Assembly: GCA_003218515.1 (NCBI GenBank)
Contig: QHNT01000333.1
Location: forward strand, 1 to 37,274
Source: Verrucomicrobiota bacterium
GTDB taxonomy: Bacteria; Verrucomicrobiota; Verrucomicrobiia; Limisphaerales; AV2
DNA: 37,274 nucleotides
Reading direction: 5' to 3'
The notes beneath the pieces are model-generated. The model searched no databases and was not told the origin of the DNA. It was given only the letters and a program-made list of their open reading frames with translations. A program made the position numbers and the translations under genes. This document shows positions 17,410 to 26,173 of this stretch, piece by piece; position 1 is the first letter of the stretch; every line of letters starts with the position of its first letter.

Positions 17410-20400
17410 ATGAAAACTCAAGCTGCAAAAATTTTGGCTTCATTGCTCCTGATCACGGGCTTCAGCAATGTGACGCTCACGGCGCAACTGACCGTGAAAT
17501 CCGTCGGTTCTGTGCGCCACGACGCCAACACTCAGGTTACCATCGTTTTTTCGGCCCCGGTAGAGCAGACCAGCGCCACCACTTTTGGCAATTACACCTT
17601 TTCAGCCGGAATCACCGTGACCGGCGCAAGTTTGATGACTGGATTACCGCCGGCCAACTCGATCGACATTGTCCTGAACCCGGCCCCGAATGGCCGCGTC
17701 TTTGACAACGAATGCGTCGTGCTCACGGTGTCCGGGCTGGCGGCCGACGCGGCAGCTTCGGTTACGATTCAAAACGTGCAGGACAGGGCGACGCCACCCA
17801 ACACGATTGCCGCCACGAACATCAATTTTAAGGACTCGGGCTACGCCTGGGCTGAGTCGGGGACTCCAGCCATCGCCGGCAAAGTCGTCGCGGTCGGCAC
17901 CAACGGTTTTGATATTTTCAGCGCCGGGTCAGCCCAGTGGGCCAACTACGATGAAGTAGTTATGGTTTACAAGCAGGTGACGGGTGATTTCGATCTCCAG
18001 GCGCGCGTTGAATTTCAGGATTTTTCCAGCCATTGGGCCAGCGCAGGTGTGATGGCCCGAGAGTCACTCAACGAAAGGGAGAATAGCGCGACCCAACAGG
18101 GGGACGCCAGCGTTGATCCGCCGATCGTGGGTACGGCCAGCCGCTACGCAGACGTTCACCCCAATCCCGTGCAAGATTTCAATCAGACCGGCCCACCGGC
18201 ACCAATATTCGAAGCGGGCAATAATTTGTGGGAGTCGCACATTCGCCGGTCAACCGGTGGACAGACGGGGAGTGATAATGCGACGGTTAATACCCCGCCT
18301 TATCCCAACGCCTGGGTGCGCATTCAAAGAACCGGGGGCGATATTCATACTTTTCACGGCGCCGACGGCATCAACTGGGATCCCGCGGCTGATCGTGTTG
18401 ATGGCACTGATTGGTTGGACACGGATGGAGTTACGCCGAAGTCGTTGAACCAAACACTGTATGTCGGTCCGGCCTTCAGCCCGGAAACGGTTAACATCCA
18501 ACAGCCGGCCGGACAAAACAGAATGTTCCTCTATCAGGTCCGCTTCTCCCCCATCACGGTGCCGTACCTCAGGTTGCCAGTTGACGCAAATCCGTGCGGT
18601 GTTCTTTTGCTGGTGGAGGACGCAACAGGCGTTTCAGTAAACACAAGTTCAGTTCGACTCACGTTCGACGGAAATTCCGTGACACCCAATGTCTCCAAAT
18701 CGGGTACGACTACGCGGATTGGATATCGAGCTGCGACTCCGTTTCCTGCCGGTTCGAGTCATTCCATTGGGTTGACGCTCACCAACACCGCAGGGGATCC
18801 ACAGAGCTTTCAAAACAGTTTTATTATCCCGGCTTACCCAACCATCCCCGCGTCCTATGCGATCCCCACGGCTGCCACCGATCCGGGATTAAAAGCGCAA
18901 GTTTATCAAATCGACTTTTTGCGAGGCAGCGCCCTTGAGATAGTTCCTTTCGACGGGAATACGATTGCCAACGCGGAACAGCAGTGGGCTCGCGGGCTTG
19001 TCGATCCCAACACAGGTCAGCCTTATCCCAACGTGGCGAACTCGGCGGCGCAAGCGGGACCGATTAACGTTGACTATATCAACTGGAACGGCGCCATGGA
19101 TGTCGGCTGGCCGGACAACGATCAGGGTCTGGAAATCGGGGACTTTCGGTCAACCAACAGTCCCCCGATGGATATTCTGGACCTGCCGATTCCCGGGATA
19201 CCCGGCACTGCCTCTGACCCCGACCCCAACAATGCCGGCCGCGCGGTGGACAACATCGTGGCGGAGATTGAAACTTACCTGCATCTGGCGCCTGGTTGCT
19301 ATCGGATGGGGGTAAACAGCGATGATGGGTTCAAGTGCACGATCGCGCCTGGTGCGCCTGATCCGTTTGGCCTGGTGTTGGGTTCATTCAGTGGCGGGCG
19401 CGGATCGTCCGACACGATCTTCGACTTCGTCGTGACGACGGATGGTTACTATCCGTTCCGGTTATTGTGGTGGCAGGGCAACGGCGGGGCCAATCTGGAA
19501 TGGTTCACTGTCAACCTGGATACCGGCGAAAAACTTCTCATAAACCAGAATGATCCGAACTCAATTAAAGCATTCCGAACGGGTCGCGGTCGCGCGTTTG
19601 TCCAGTCATTACTGCCCGCGGACGGCTTTACCGTGGCCCCAACCAACGCGCCGATCACGATTGTATTGAAAGACGATTTGACAACGGTCGGATCGATTGC
19701 GCTGTCGATCGACGGCGCCCAGGTGACGCCGGTCATTAACAAAAGCGGCGCGACAACAACGGTGACCTACAGTTCTCCCTCGGGATATCCGCTCCAAACG
19801 AAGCACACCGGAACGCTGGTATGGAGTGAAAGCACGACCCCACAGACGCTGTGGACGAATAATTTCACGTTCACCGTGCGTTTGCTGGCGCCGCACGACC
19901 TGCCGTCCTATACGGCGGGCACGTTCTGGATCGAGGCGGAGGACTTCGACAACTTCGCAGGGGCGGGTGTGCCGGCGGCCGTGAACACGATGCCGTATGA
20001 TGTTGGCGTCAGTATGTCTTATGACGGTGCCGGGGCGACGCTCGGCGTGGACTATTTCAACAACGATAACTTGGAAAACACCAAGCCGACGACCTATCGC
20101 AGCACGGGCGATCCGAATACCGCGTTCAGGAGTGTTGACGTCGCTGGTGGCGGTAATAATGAGATCGGGTCGAATTTTCAAATTCGTCGTCCAGGAGGGT
20201 ATGACATGACCGCCAACTATAAGATCGGCTGGGGTGACAATGCAGATTGGTATAATTACACGCGCAACATACCAGCGGGGCTTTACACGGCTTTCGTCGC
20301 GCTGTCGGACGGAGGTGACGCGCTTGGGACGCCGAACGCGATGGGGGGGACGCTGAGCATCGTGACCAGCGGTGTGGGCACGACGAACCAGACGTTGAAA

Positions 20401-21111
20401 GCTTTGGGAACGTTTAATGGCCCGTCGTCGGGCGCGTGGAGTTACAACAATCTGGTGCCGCTGTATGCGCCGGACGGGTCACAAGCGGCGTTCAAAATAA
20501 CCAACCCAGCGACCACCCTGCGGTTTGCCTTGCGTGCCGGGGATTATGACTGGCTCACGTTGGTGCCTGTGACGGGGATTGCGCCGAATGTGATTGCTGC
20601 CTCGCCGCTCGCCAATACAGACACAGCAGCCGCCAGCGCCGTGCCCAGAGACGCGAAGATCCGGTTTACAATCGAGGATTTCAGCACCGCAACCGTTGTG
20701 AATTCGGTCAAACTGTTCTTCGATGGCAACGATGTGACTTCGACCGCTTCGATTGCGAAGAACGCGGACATCACGACCGTCACGTATGTTCCCAGTCTGA
20801 TGGCGGGTGGCCCACACAACTACGAATTGCGGTTCACGGACAATGGATCACCGGCCGTGACCCAGACAAACAAGGCAACCTTCACGGTCAGCGCTGCGAT
20901 GGGGACTACCGGTCAGTTCCTGATCGAGGCTGAAGACTTCGACACCGGTGGTGGCCAGACCGTGGCTCTGGCCAGCACGATGCCCTATCTGGGTGGCCTC
21001 TACGCCAGTACGGGGGCAGTGCTGAACATCGATTACTTTGACACCGACGCGAGGGATTCGCAGCCGTATCGCGGAGGATTCCCGGCGGGTCAAAGTATGA
21101 GGTATGGGTAG
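17410..21111 (+). CDS. Large secreted multi-domain protein (Ig-like, concanavalin-like, PA14-like, CBM-like), 3' frameshift
   Basis: The ATG at 17410 opens a good signal peptide (MKTQAAKILASLLLITGFSN, cleavage near LTAQ); a GTG at 17326 in the same frame is less likely. By eye, the order is: Ig-like module (about residues 28-140), a concanavalin/DUF1349-like module (about 145-375, FDLQARVEFQDFSSHWASAG), Ig-like (about 380-480), PA14-like module (about 490-735, YRMGVNSDDGFKCTI and GYYPFRLLWWQGNGG), Ig-like (about 740-840), a CBM-like module beginning FWIEAEDFDN (about 850-1030), Ig-like (about 1045-1140), and a second CBM-like module beginning FLIEAEDFDT. The last module breaks at the TAG at 21109-21111. 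Such proteins typically bind or act on extracellular polysaccharide; no catalytic domain is visible. Domain borders are approximate. Confidence 0.75.
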   Translation: MKTQAAKILASLLLITGFSNVTLTAQLTVKSVGSVRHDANTQVTIVFSAPVEQTSATTFGNYTFSAGITVTGASLMTGLPPANSIDIVLNPAPNGRVFDNECVVLTVSGLAADAAASVTIQNVQDRATPPNTIAATNINFKDSGYAWAESGTPAIAGKVVAVGTNGFDIFSAGSAQWANYDEVVMVYKQVTGDFDLQARVEFQDFSSHWASAGVMARESLNERENSATQQGDASVDPPIVGTASRYADVHPNPVQDFNQTGPPAPIFEAGNNLWESHIRRSTGGQTGSDNATVNTPPYPNAWVRIQRTGGDIHTFHGADGINWDPAADRVDGTDWLDTDGVTPKSLNQTLYVGPAFSPETVNIQQPAGQNRMFLYQVRFSPITVPYLRLPVDANPCGVLLLVEDATGVSVNTSSVRLTFDGNSVTPNVSKSGTTTRIGYRAATPFPAGSSHSIGLTLTNTAGDPQSFQNSFIIPAYPTIPASYAIPTAATDPGLKAQVYQIDFLRGSALEIVPFDGNTIANAEQQWARGLVDPNTGQPYPNVANSAAQAGPINVDYINWNGAMDVGWPDNDQGLEIGDFRSTNSPPMDILDLPIPGIPGTASDPDPNNAGRAVDNIVAEIETYLHLAPGCYRMGVNSDDGFKCTIAPGAPDPFGLVLGSFSGGRGSSDTIFDFVVTTDGYYPFRLLWWQGNGGANLEWFTVNLDTGEKLLINQNDPNSIKAFRTGRGRAFVQSLLPADGFTVAPTNAPITIVLKDDLTTVGSIALSIDGAQVTPVINKSGATTTVTYSSPSGYPLQTKHTGTLVWSESTTPQTLWTNNFTFTVRLLAPHDLPSYTAGTFWIEAEDFDNFAGAGVPAAVNTMPYDVGVSMSYDGAGATLGVDYFNNDNLENTKPTTYRSTGDPNTAFRSVDVAGGGNNEIGSNFQIRRPGGYDMTANYKIGWGDNADWYNYTRNIPAGLYTAFVALSDGGDALGTPNAMGGTLSIVTSGVGTTNQTLKALGTFNGPSSGAWSYNNLVPLYAPDGSQAAFKITNPATTLRFALRAGDYDWLTLVPVTGIAPNVIAASPLANTDTAAASAVPRDAKIRFTIEDFSTATVVNSVKLFFDGNDVTSTASIAKNADITTVTYVPSLMAGGPHNYELRFTDNGSPAVTQTNKATFTVSAAMGTTGQFLIEAEDFDTGGGQTVALASTMPYLGGLYASTGAVLNIDYFDTDARDSQPYRGGFPAGQSMRYG

Positions 21112-21557
21112 CGTTGTCACATGACCCAACCGATGGGTTACGAGGTAGTCTTAGCCTGGTGACTGGTGGGGTGGGTACTCCAAATCAAACCGCCGTGACT
21201 TTGGGCAAGTTCAATGCCCCGACTTCCGGTGCATGGGGCACCGATAACTTGGTGCAGATGAAGGACAACGGCGGCAACGCCTTGGCTGTTTCGTTGAGTG
21301 GGGTGCAAACGGTCCGTTTCAACGCGGACAGCGGCGATTTCGACTACTTGCTGTTTGCTCCGTCTGCGGCAACTCCATCGAAATGGATCACCAGTGTGGG
21401 CGTGGCCGGCGGGACGGTCACCATCAAATGGATCGGAGGCGGAACGCTGCAATCGACGCCGAGTTTGACGCCAACGATCACGTGGACAGATTTGGGAACC
21501 GGCGGAACGTTCAATGAGCCTGCGGGGCCGACAGCGAAGTTCTACCGGGCGAGGTAA
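21093..21557 (+). pseudogene. Out-of-frame C-terminus of the multi-domain exoprotein
   Basis: Read from 21093, the sequence gives KYEVWVALSHDPTDGLRGSL, then LVTGGVGTPNQTAVTLGKFN, which matches the first CBM-like copy (YTAFVALSDG, IVTSGVGTTNQTLKALGTFN). It ends in a final all-beta tail WITSVGVAGGTVTIKWIGGG and FYRAR. One base appears to be missing in the AAA at 21092-21094. In addition, about 45 residues present between the YR and PAG motifs of copy 1 are absent from copy 2, just upstream. Corrected, the parent gene would run 17410-21557. A separate TTG start at 21114 is unlikely. Confidence 0.75.
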
Positions 21558-21596
21558 GAGACAAGTTCAATCAATCGCAAAAGAGAAAACTCGGGA

Positions 21597-23894
21597 TTAG
21601 TGCTCGTGCGTGTGGTGCGAATGGCTCCCGGCTGCCAGTTTGAAACTCTTCAACTTCACTAAAACCGGTTGTGGATCGCCCTCTCTTATCGTGTAACAAC
21701 TGTCCGGATTTATCTGCTTTAGAGTTTGCGTTGTATGGGATGCCGGCCAGAAAACCTCCACTGATGAGATCGATTTCGCCTGGCCCAAACCGATTTCCTG
21801 CCGCAACGGATTTGCGCCAAAGCTGCCGCCGGAATTGACGGTTTTGTAAATCGCCCGTTGCCCTGCCCCGTTTTCCACAGTCACTTTGATCCGCGCGCCT
21901 ATCCCCGCGCGGTTGGATTTAACGCCGACGAGCTTGAGTTTAAGCCAATGATTGCTGTTGCCGGGATTCTCGAACAGGGCCTTCCGGTAAATGTCGCCGG
22001 AGTACGCCCCGCCCATGTTCGCGAAGATGTCCTGGTCGCCGTCATTGTCAATGTCAGCGAAGGCGATTCCGTGACCCTTTTGCAAATGACCAAACCCGCC
22101 TGCCGCTGTCACGTCCTGAAAGAACTTTCCCTCCGCATTACGAAACATCCGATTGGGAATCAGCGTGCTTAAATCGGGGTCGCCAGTGCCGAGGTAAAAG
22201 TCGAGGTAACCGTCGTTGTCCAGGTCGCCGAAATTGCAGGCCATACCGAGCAGGACCTTGTAGAGATGCGCTGCTTTGGTAACGTCGGTGAAAGTGCCGT
22301 CGTGGTTGTTGTGGTACAGCCGCGCCCGTTCGGCTTTGGTCGGGAGGCCGAGATAGTCGGCGGCGATGTCACCGACATCTTTTATGCCGAAACCGGCAAC
22401 AAAAATGTCCAGCCACCCATCGTTGTCGTAATCAAAGAACCAGGTCGGAAAACTGTAGCGTGGCTCCGTGACGCCCGCTTGCGCCGCCACATCGGTGAAT
22501 TTCCACGCCCCCTTCGGGGACCGGTCCGCGCTCTGCGGGCCTTCATTGCGAAATAGCATCTTGGGTTGACCGCGACTTGAGACATAAAGGTCCGGCCAGC
22601 CGTCGTTGTTGTAATCGCCGCTGGCGACGGCCTTGATGAACGCGATCGCGTCCAGGCCGACCTGCGCCGCGCACTCGGTAAACGTGCCGTCCCCGTTGTT
22701 GTGAAAGAGTTCGCAACGGTTCGTGTCGCCCGGCGTCGTTTCGTTGCCGACGAACAAGTCCAACCAACCATCATTATTGTAATCGAACCACGTCGCCGCC
22801 TGCGTCGGATGGAAGCGAAGCAGGCCGGCTTCCTCAGTGACGTCGTCGAACGTGCCGTTGCCATTGTTGCGCAGCAACGACAAGGGATAATGGCCCTCGA
22901 CACCGAACCACGCTCCCCGGAGCACCAGCACGTCGGGCCAGCCGTCGTTGTTGTAGTCGGTCTGCATGATGTTGAGTCCGCCCGTTTCTCCCAATAATCC
23001 GGCGTCTTCGGTGCGCTCCGTGAAAGTCCCATCGCCGTTGTTGTGGATATAACGCAATTGATCGTGCACGCCGAGCGACGAAATCATGATGTCCAGGTTG
23101 CCATCACCGTCGAAGTCCTCGGCAATCACGCCGCCCGATAATGAGTTTAAATCCAGCCCCAGGTTGCCTGCGACATCGTAAAACCGGGACAATGGATAAT
23201 CGGATTCAAAGGCTCTGGGTGGAATCAGCCACTTGGACGGCACGTGGTCCGGGTATTCGCCCAGTGTCATGTAGGCGAGGTTGAGCAGCCATCGCGCCTT
23301 CAGGTCGTCTGGAAATTCGTTCAACTGTTCGATCAGGAATTCCACAGCTTTTCGGGAACCGCGCTGAATTTTGTGGATACCCGCCGCCTGTATCGGCATC
23401 AGACACGAATCAATCGTGTGGTTGGTCAGGCAGTTCTCCTGTTCGCCGAGCCTCAGATAGGCAATCACCAGGTAATGCCGAAGCGAGCTCCGTGTTTGGC
23501 TGCCGAAATTGACCCCGCTGGTCCTGGTAAAAGCATCAAGCCGCGTGAACTCCTCGATCGCCTCCCAGCTTTTCCCTGCCAGCAGCAACTCCGTGGCATA
23601 CCTGGAATCCAGGTCGAGGACTTTGGTCCCTTTGTCGGGCGAGTCCGGCGTCGTGAGCAACTGGTTCAACTCCTTGCCAAACAAATCCGCCCGTTCGCGA
23701 TTCAGGTAGAGGTTGTTCCGCAGGTTGCTCTGCGCGGAGATTTTCTGAAGCCGCTCGGCCATTTGTTTTGTGCCCGGCGCCTGGTAAGGAGCGGAACGAA
23801 GACGGGAACCGCAAAAAACCATTGCCCACAGGAGGACGAACCAGCGGGCGAAGGAAAGAACCCGCTGTCGTTGCAGAGCGAGAGCAGCGCTCAT
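21597..23894 (-). CDS. TPR-VCBS-ASPIC/UnbV fusion protein (CRTAC1 family)
   Basis: The product has 765 residues. The N-terminus has a signal/anchor segment (FARWFVLLWAMVFCGSRL). Next comes an alpha-helical region of TPR-like repeats (about 45-225, with LLLAGKSWEAIEEF and ARWLLNLAYMTLGEYPD), then VCBS repeats with characteristic YNNDGWPDLYV, YDNDGWLDIFV and LDNDGYLDFYL loops (about 250-640), and a classical ASPIC/UnbV domain (about 655-740: SNRAGIGARIKV, GGSFGANPL, VEVFWPASH). The end is histidine-rich (HSHHTHEH), a possible metal-binding tail. It differs from the twin family: one propeller, asparagine-rich loops, normal codon use. It is convergent with the exoprotein gene and divergent from the gene at 24009 across 114 bp. 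Probably exported; function unknown. Confidence 0.87.
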   Translation of the reverse strand: MSAALALQRQRVLSFARWFVLLWAMVFCGSRLRSAPYQAPGTKQMAERLQKISAQSNLRNNLYLNRERADLFGKELNQLLTTPDSPDKGTKVLDLDSRYATELLLAGKSWEAIEEFTRLDAFTRTSGVNFGSQTRSSLRHYLVIAYLRLGEQENCLTNHTIDSCLMPIQAAGIHKIQRGSRKAVEFLIEQLNEFPDDLKARWLLNLAYMTLGEYPDHVPSKWLIPPRAFESDYPLSRFYDVAGNLGLDLNSLSGGVIAEDFDGDGNLDIMISSLGVHDQLRYIHNNGDGTFTERTEDAGLLGETGGLNIMQTDYNNDGWPDVLVLRGAWFGVEGHYPLSLLRNNGNGTFDDVTEEAGLLRFHPTQAATWFDYNNDGWLDLFVGNETTPGDTNRCELFHNNGDGTFTECAAQVGLDAIAFIKAVASGDYNNDGWPDLYVSSRGQPKMLFRNEGPQSADRSPKGAWKFTDVAAQAGVTEPRYSFPTWFFDYDNDGWLDIFVAGFGIKDVGDIAADYLGLPTKAERARLYHNNHDGTFTDVTKAAHLYKVLLGMACNFGDLDNDGYLDFYLGTGDPDLSTLIPNRMFRNAEGKFFQDVTAAGGFGHLQKGHGIAFADIDNDGDQDIFANMGGAYSGDIYRKALFENPGNSNHWLKLKLVGVKSNRAGIGARIKVTVENGAGQRAIYKTVNSGGSFGANPLRQEIGLGQAKSISSVEVFWPASHTTQTLKQINPDSCYTIREGDPQPVLVKLKSFKLAAGSHSHHTHEH

Positions 23895-24008
23895 TCAAAA
23901 GGAAGACCTTACAGTGAATCTGTTTGAACGGTGCTACTTTAGTCGCGCCGGGTTGAGAACACAATTTGATTCTTCCTGCCGCTTCAATATGCTGGCCGCG
24001 AAAGTCAA

Positions 24009-25988
24009 ATGATCTGCATTCGGCATCGGGTGCGAAACAATCTCCGGTCGCTCAGGTCCAGGTCTTGCGCAGCGCGAGTCGGCTTTGCCGTGGCTTTGGT
24101 CTCCTCTCTCCAAAGCGGCAGCGCTCTCGAGTGGCAGACGGGCAACGGCTGGCGAAGCGCCCAACTGCCCGTCGCGAAGTCGGGTTCAACGGGCTTCATG
24201 CTGCTGCCACCGTCGGTGACTGGGATCGGATTTACAAACCAGTTGTCGGACACGAACGCCGCGCTGAACCAAATCCGCCTCAATGGCTCCGGCGTTGCGG
24301 CGGGCGACCTGGATGGCGACGGACGGGTGGACCTGTATTTTTGCGGGCTGGACAACTCCAACGTGCTTTACCGCAACCTCGGCCAATGGAAATTCGAGGA
24401 CATCACCGCCCGCGCCGGCGTGGCGTGCCCCGGGCAATATTCCACCGGGGCGGTTTTCGCCGACATCGACGGGGACGGGGATGTGGATTTGCTGGTCAAC
24501 GCGCTGGGGGGCGGGACGCGATTGTTCCTGAACGACGGCCAGGGCCATTTCACCGAGTCAACGGACAGCGGGTTGATTCGAAGACAGGGCAGCATGTCGA
24601 TGGCGCTGGCGGACGTGGACGGTAACGGCACGCTGGACCTTTACGTCGCCAATTATCGCACGACGACCATCCGCAGCACTGGATTGGACATGCTGAATGT
24701 CAATGGCCGTCGAATGCTGCGCCCTCAGGATCGCGATGACTATGTACTCACTCCCGAGGGACTGGTGCGCGAACGCGGCGAGCCGGATATTTTGTACCTG
24801 AATGAAGGCAAGGGGAAGGTAAGACCCGTGTCATGGACAGGGGGTTCTTTTCTGGATGAGGAAGGCAAGCCCCTCGCGTCGCCTCCACGGGATTGGGGGC
24901 AGTCGGTCATGTTCCGGGACCTGGATGGCAACGGCGCGCCGGACATCTATGTTTGCAACGATTTTTGGAGTCCCGACCGCGTGTGGATCAATGATGGCAG
25001 GGGAAAATTCCGCGCGCTCTCAGGAAGGGCTCTGACGAAAACCAGCAGTTTCTCGATGGGCATCGATTTTGCGGACGTTAACCGCGACGGCCTGGATGAC
25101 TTCATCGTTCTCGACATGTTAAGCGCAGACCATGTTCGGCGCATGAGCCAATTTTCCGAGACAGCAACCGCCTCGCTCCCGAACGGAGTCGGGACCGACC
25201 CTGAGCGTCCTCAAGTCGCGCGCAACACCCTGTTTCTGAATCGCGGCGACGGCACTTTTTCGGAGATCGCATTTTTTAGCCGCCTCGAAGCCACTGAATG
25301 GTCCTGGTGTCCGGTTTTTCTGGATGTGGACCTGGACGGCTACGAGGACCTGTTGATTACGACCGGCTACAGCTTCGACACGCAGGACCTCGATGCCGAC
25401 CAGCGAATCAATGCCCTGGGCCCCTGGCCGCGGGAAAGGGTGCCCTTCAAACTGTTGATGTATCCGCCGCTACCGCTGCCGAACAAGGCATTTCGCAACG
25501 AGCATGATCTCACCTTTCGGGAAGTGAGTCATGAGTGGGGCTTTGATTTCAAAGGGGTGTCGCAGGGGATGTGTTTGTGTGATTTGGACAACGACGGGGA
25601 CCTGGATGTGGTGGTGAACAATATGAACGGGGCGGCGGGCCTTTACCGCAACGAGAGCAATGCGCCGCGGGTGGCGGTGCGGTTGAAGGGTCAGGCGCCC
25701 AACACGCAGGGTATCGGTGCCAGGATTTGGCTTTACGGCGGGGCGGTGCCGATGCAAAGCCAGGAGATGATCTGCGGGGGCAGATACTTGAGCGGTGATG
25801 ATCCGATGCGGGTGTTTGCGGCGGGGAGTCTGACCAATGAGATGCGCATCGAAGTGAGGTGGCGCAACGGAAAACGGAGCGCCGTAAACGGAGTGAACGC
25901 CAACCGGATTTATGAAATCATCGAGGCGGGAGCGGTGGAAGACCCCGGTTCAAAGGTCAAAGGTCCGAGTGGAGGCTCAACAAAATGA
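24009..25988 (+). CDS. Half-length twin-family CRTAC1-like protein (propeller 1 plus ASPIC/UnbV 1 only)
   Basis: 659 residues against about 1240 in relatives. The N-terminus is basic and then hydrophobic (ARVGFAVALVSSLQSGSA), a probable signal peptide, before LEWQTGNGWRSAQLPVAKSG. Propeller 1 is complete, and ASPIC/UnbV 1 spans about 552-640. The protein then runs into the TCAAAGG heptamer cassette (coding GSKVKGPSGG) and stops after STK, exactly where the linker to propeller 2 lies in other members. The TGA overlaps the ATG of a short remnant (ATGA), as in the main array. Internally it is mosaic: a 149-bp block is identical to the gene at 11700, and ASPIC/UnbV 1 changes from that gene's sequence type to that of the gene at 4419. 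It could be functional as a single-propeller protein. Confidence 0.85.
   Translation: MICIRHRVRNNLRSLRSRSCAARVGFAVALVSSLQSGSALEWQTGNGWRSAQLPVAKSGSTGFMLLPPSVTGIGFTNQLSDTNAALNQIRLNGSGVAAGDLDGDGRVDLYFCGLDNSNVLYRNLGQWKFEDITARAGVACPGQYSTGAVFADIDGDGDVDLLVNALGGGTRLFLNDGQGHFTESTDSGLIRRQGSMSMALADVDGNGTLDLYVANYRTTTIRSTGLDMLNVNGRRMLRPQDRDDYVLTPEGLVRERGEPDILYLNEGKGKVRPVSWTGGSFLDEEGKPLASPPRDWGQSVMFRDLDGNGAPDIYVCNDFWSPDRVWINDGRGKFRALSGRALTKTSSFSMGIDFADVNRDGLDDFIVLDMLSADHVRRMSQFSETATASLPNGVGTDPERPQVARNTLFLNRGDGTFSEIAFFSRLEATEWSWCPVFLDVDLDGYEDLLITTGYSFDTQDLDADQRINALGPWPRERVPFKLLMYPPLPLPNKAFRNEHDLTFREVSHEWGFDFKGVSQGMCLCDLDNDGDLDVVVNNMNGAAGLYRNESNAPRVAVRLKGQAPNTQGIGARIWLYGGAVPMQSQEMICGGRYLSGDDPMRVFAAGSLTNEMRIEVRWRNGKRSAVNGVNANRIYEIIEAGAVEDPGSKVKGPSGGSTK
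24484..24632 (+). repeat. 149-bp block identical to 12166-12314
   Basis: Partner of the block in the last array gene. Sequence diverges from 24633 onward and has scattered differences left of 24484. Confidence 0.9.
25934..25976 (+). repeat. TCAAAGG heptamer cassette at the truncated gene end, partner at 8019-8061
   Basis: Two TCAAAGG units (25950-25963) followed by TCCGAGTGGAGGC; 41 of 43 bases match 8019-8061. It occupies the linker position of the twin family but is followed within four codons by a stop and the start of another family member, consistent with a deletion that joined a linker to a gene end. Confidence 0.85.
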
Positions 25989-26161
25989 AGAACAGCTCAG
26001 TGAGCTTTTGCGGGCTTTTGATTTTAGGTGTCGGGATTTCCCAATTGCTCGGCGGCGAACGACGGTGGCATGAAGCAGGAGGATTCCGATGGGCTGACCT
26101 GGAAGTTCCTCGGAGCGGGAAAACGGGATTCACGCGGGAAAGAATAGGACAGCTGGTTTAA
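25985..26161 (+). pseudogene. 58-codon remnant of a twin-family gene (signal peptide and mature N-terminus)
   Basis: It starts at the ATGA overlap with the previous gene and reads MKNSSVSFCGLLILGVGISQ (signal peptide), then RRWHEAGGFRWADLEVPRSG and KTGFT, the family's mature start (compare LNWQKADGFRVAKLPVPSSG in the gene at 30568). After GKTGFT homology ends, and RERIGQLV precedes a TAA at 26159-26161. Everything from propeller 1 onward is gone. This shows that a second coupled array once existed here. A small secreted peptide of about 35 residues could still be made, but I consider it a relic. Confidence 0.8.
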
Positions 26162-26173
26162 TTACGTAAACGA

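Noticed and set aside
21091-21111. Programmed frameshift or stop readthrough in the exoprotein gene
   Set aside because: No slippery heptamer or following stem-loop is visible, and a neighbouring deletion relative to the first module copy makes simple damage or assembly error more likely.
23895-24008. Identifiable promoter pair between divergent genes
   Set aside because: The 114-bp gap must contain promoters, but I could not find convincing -35/-10 elements or a symmetrical operator.
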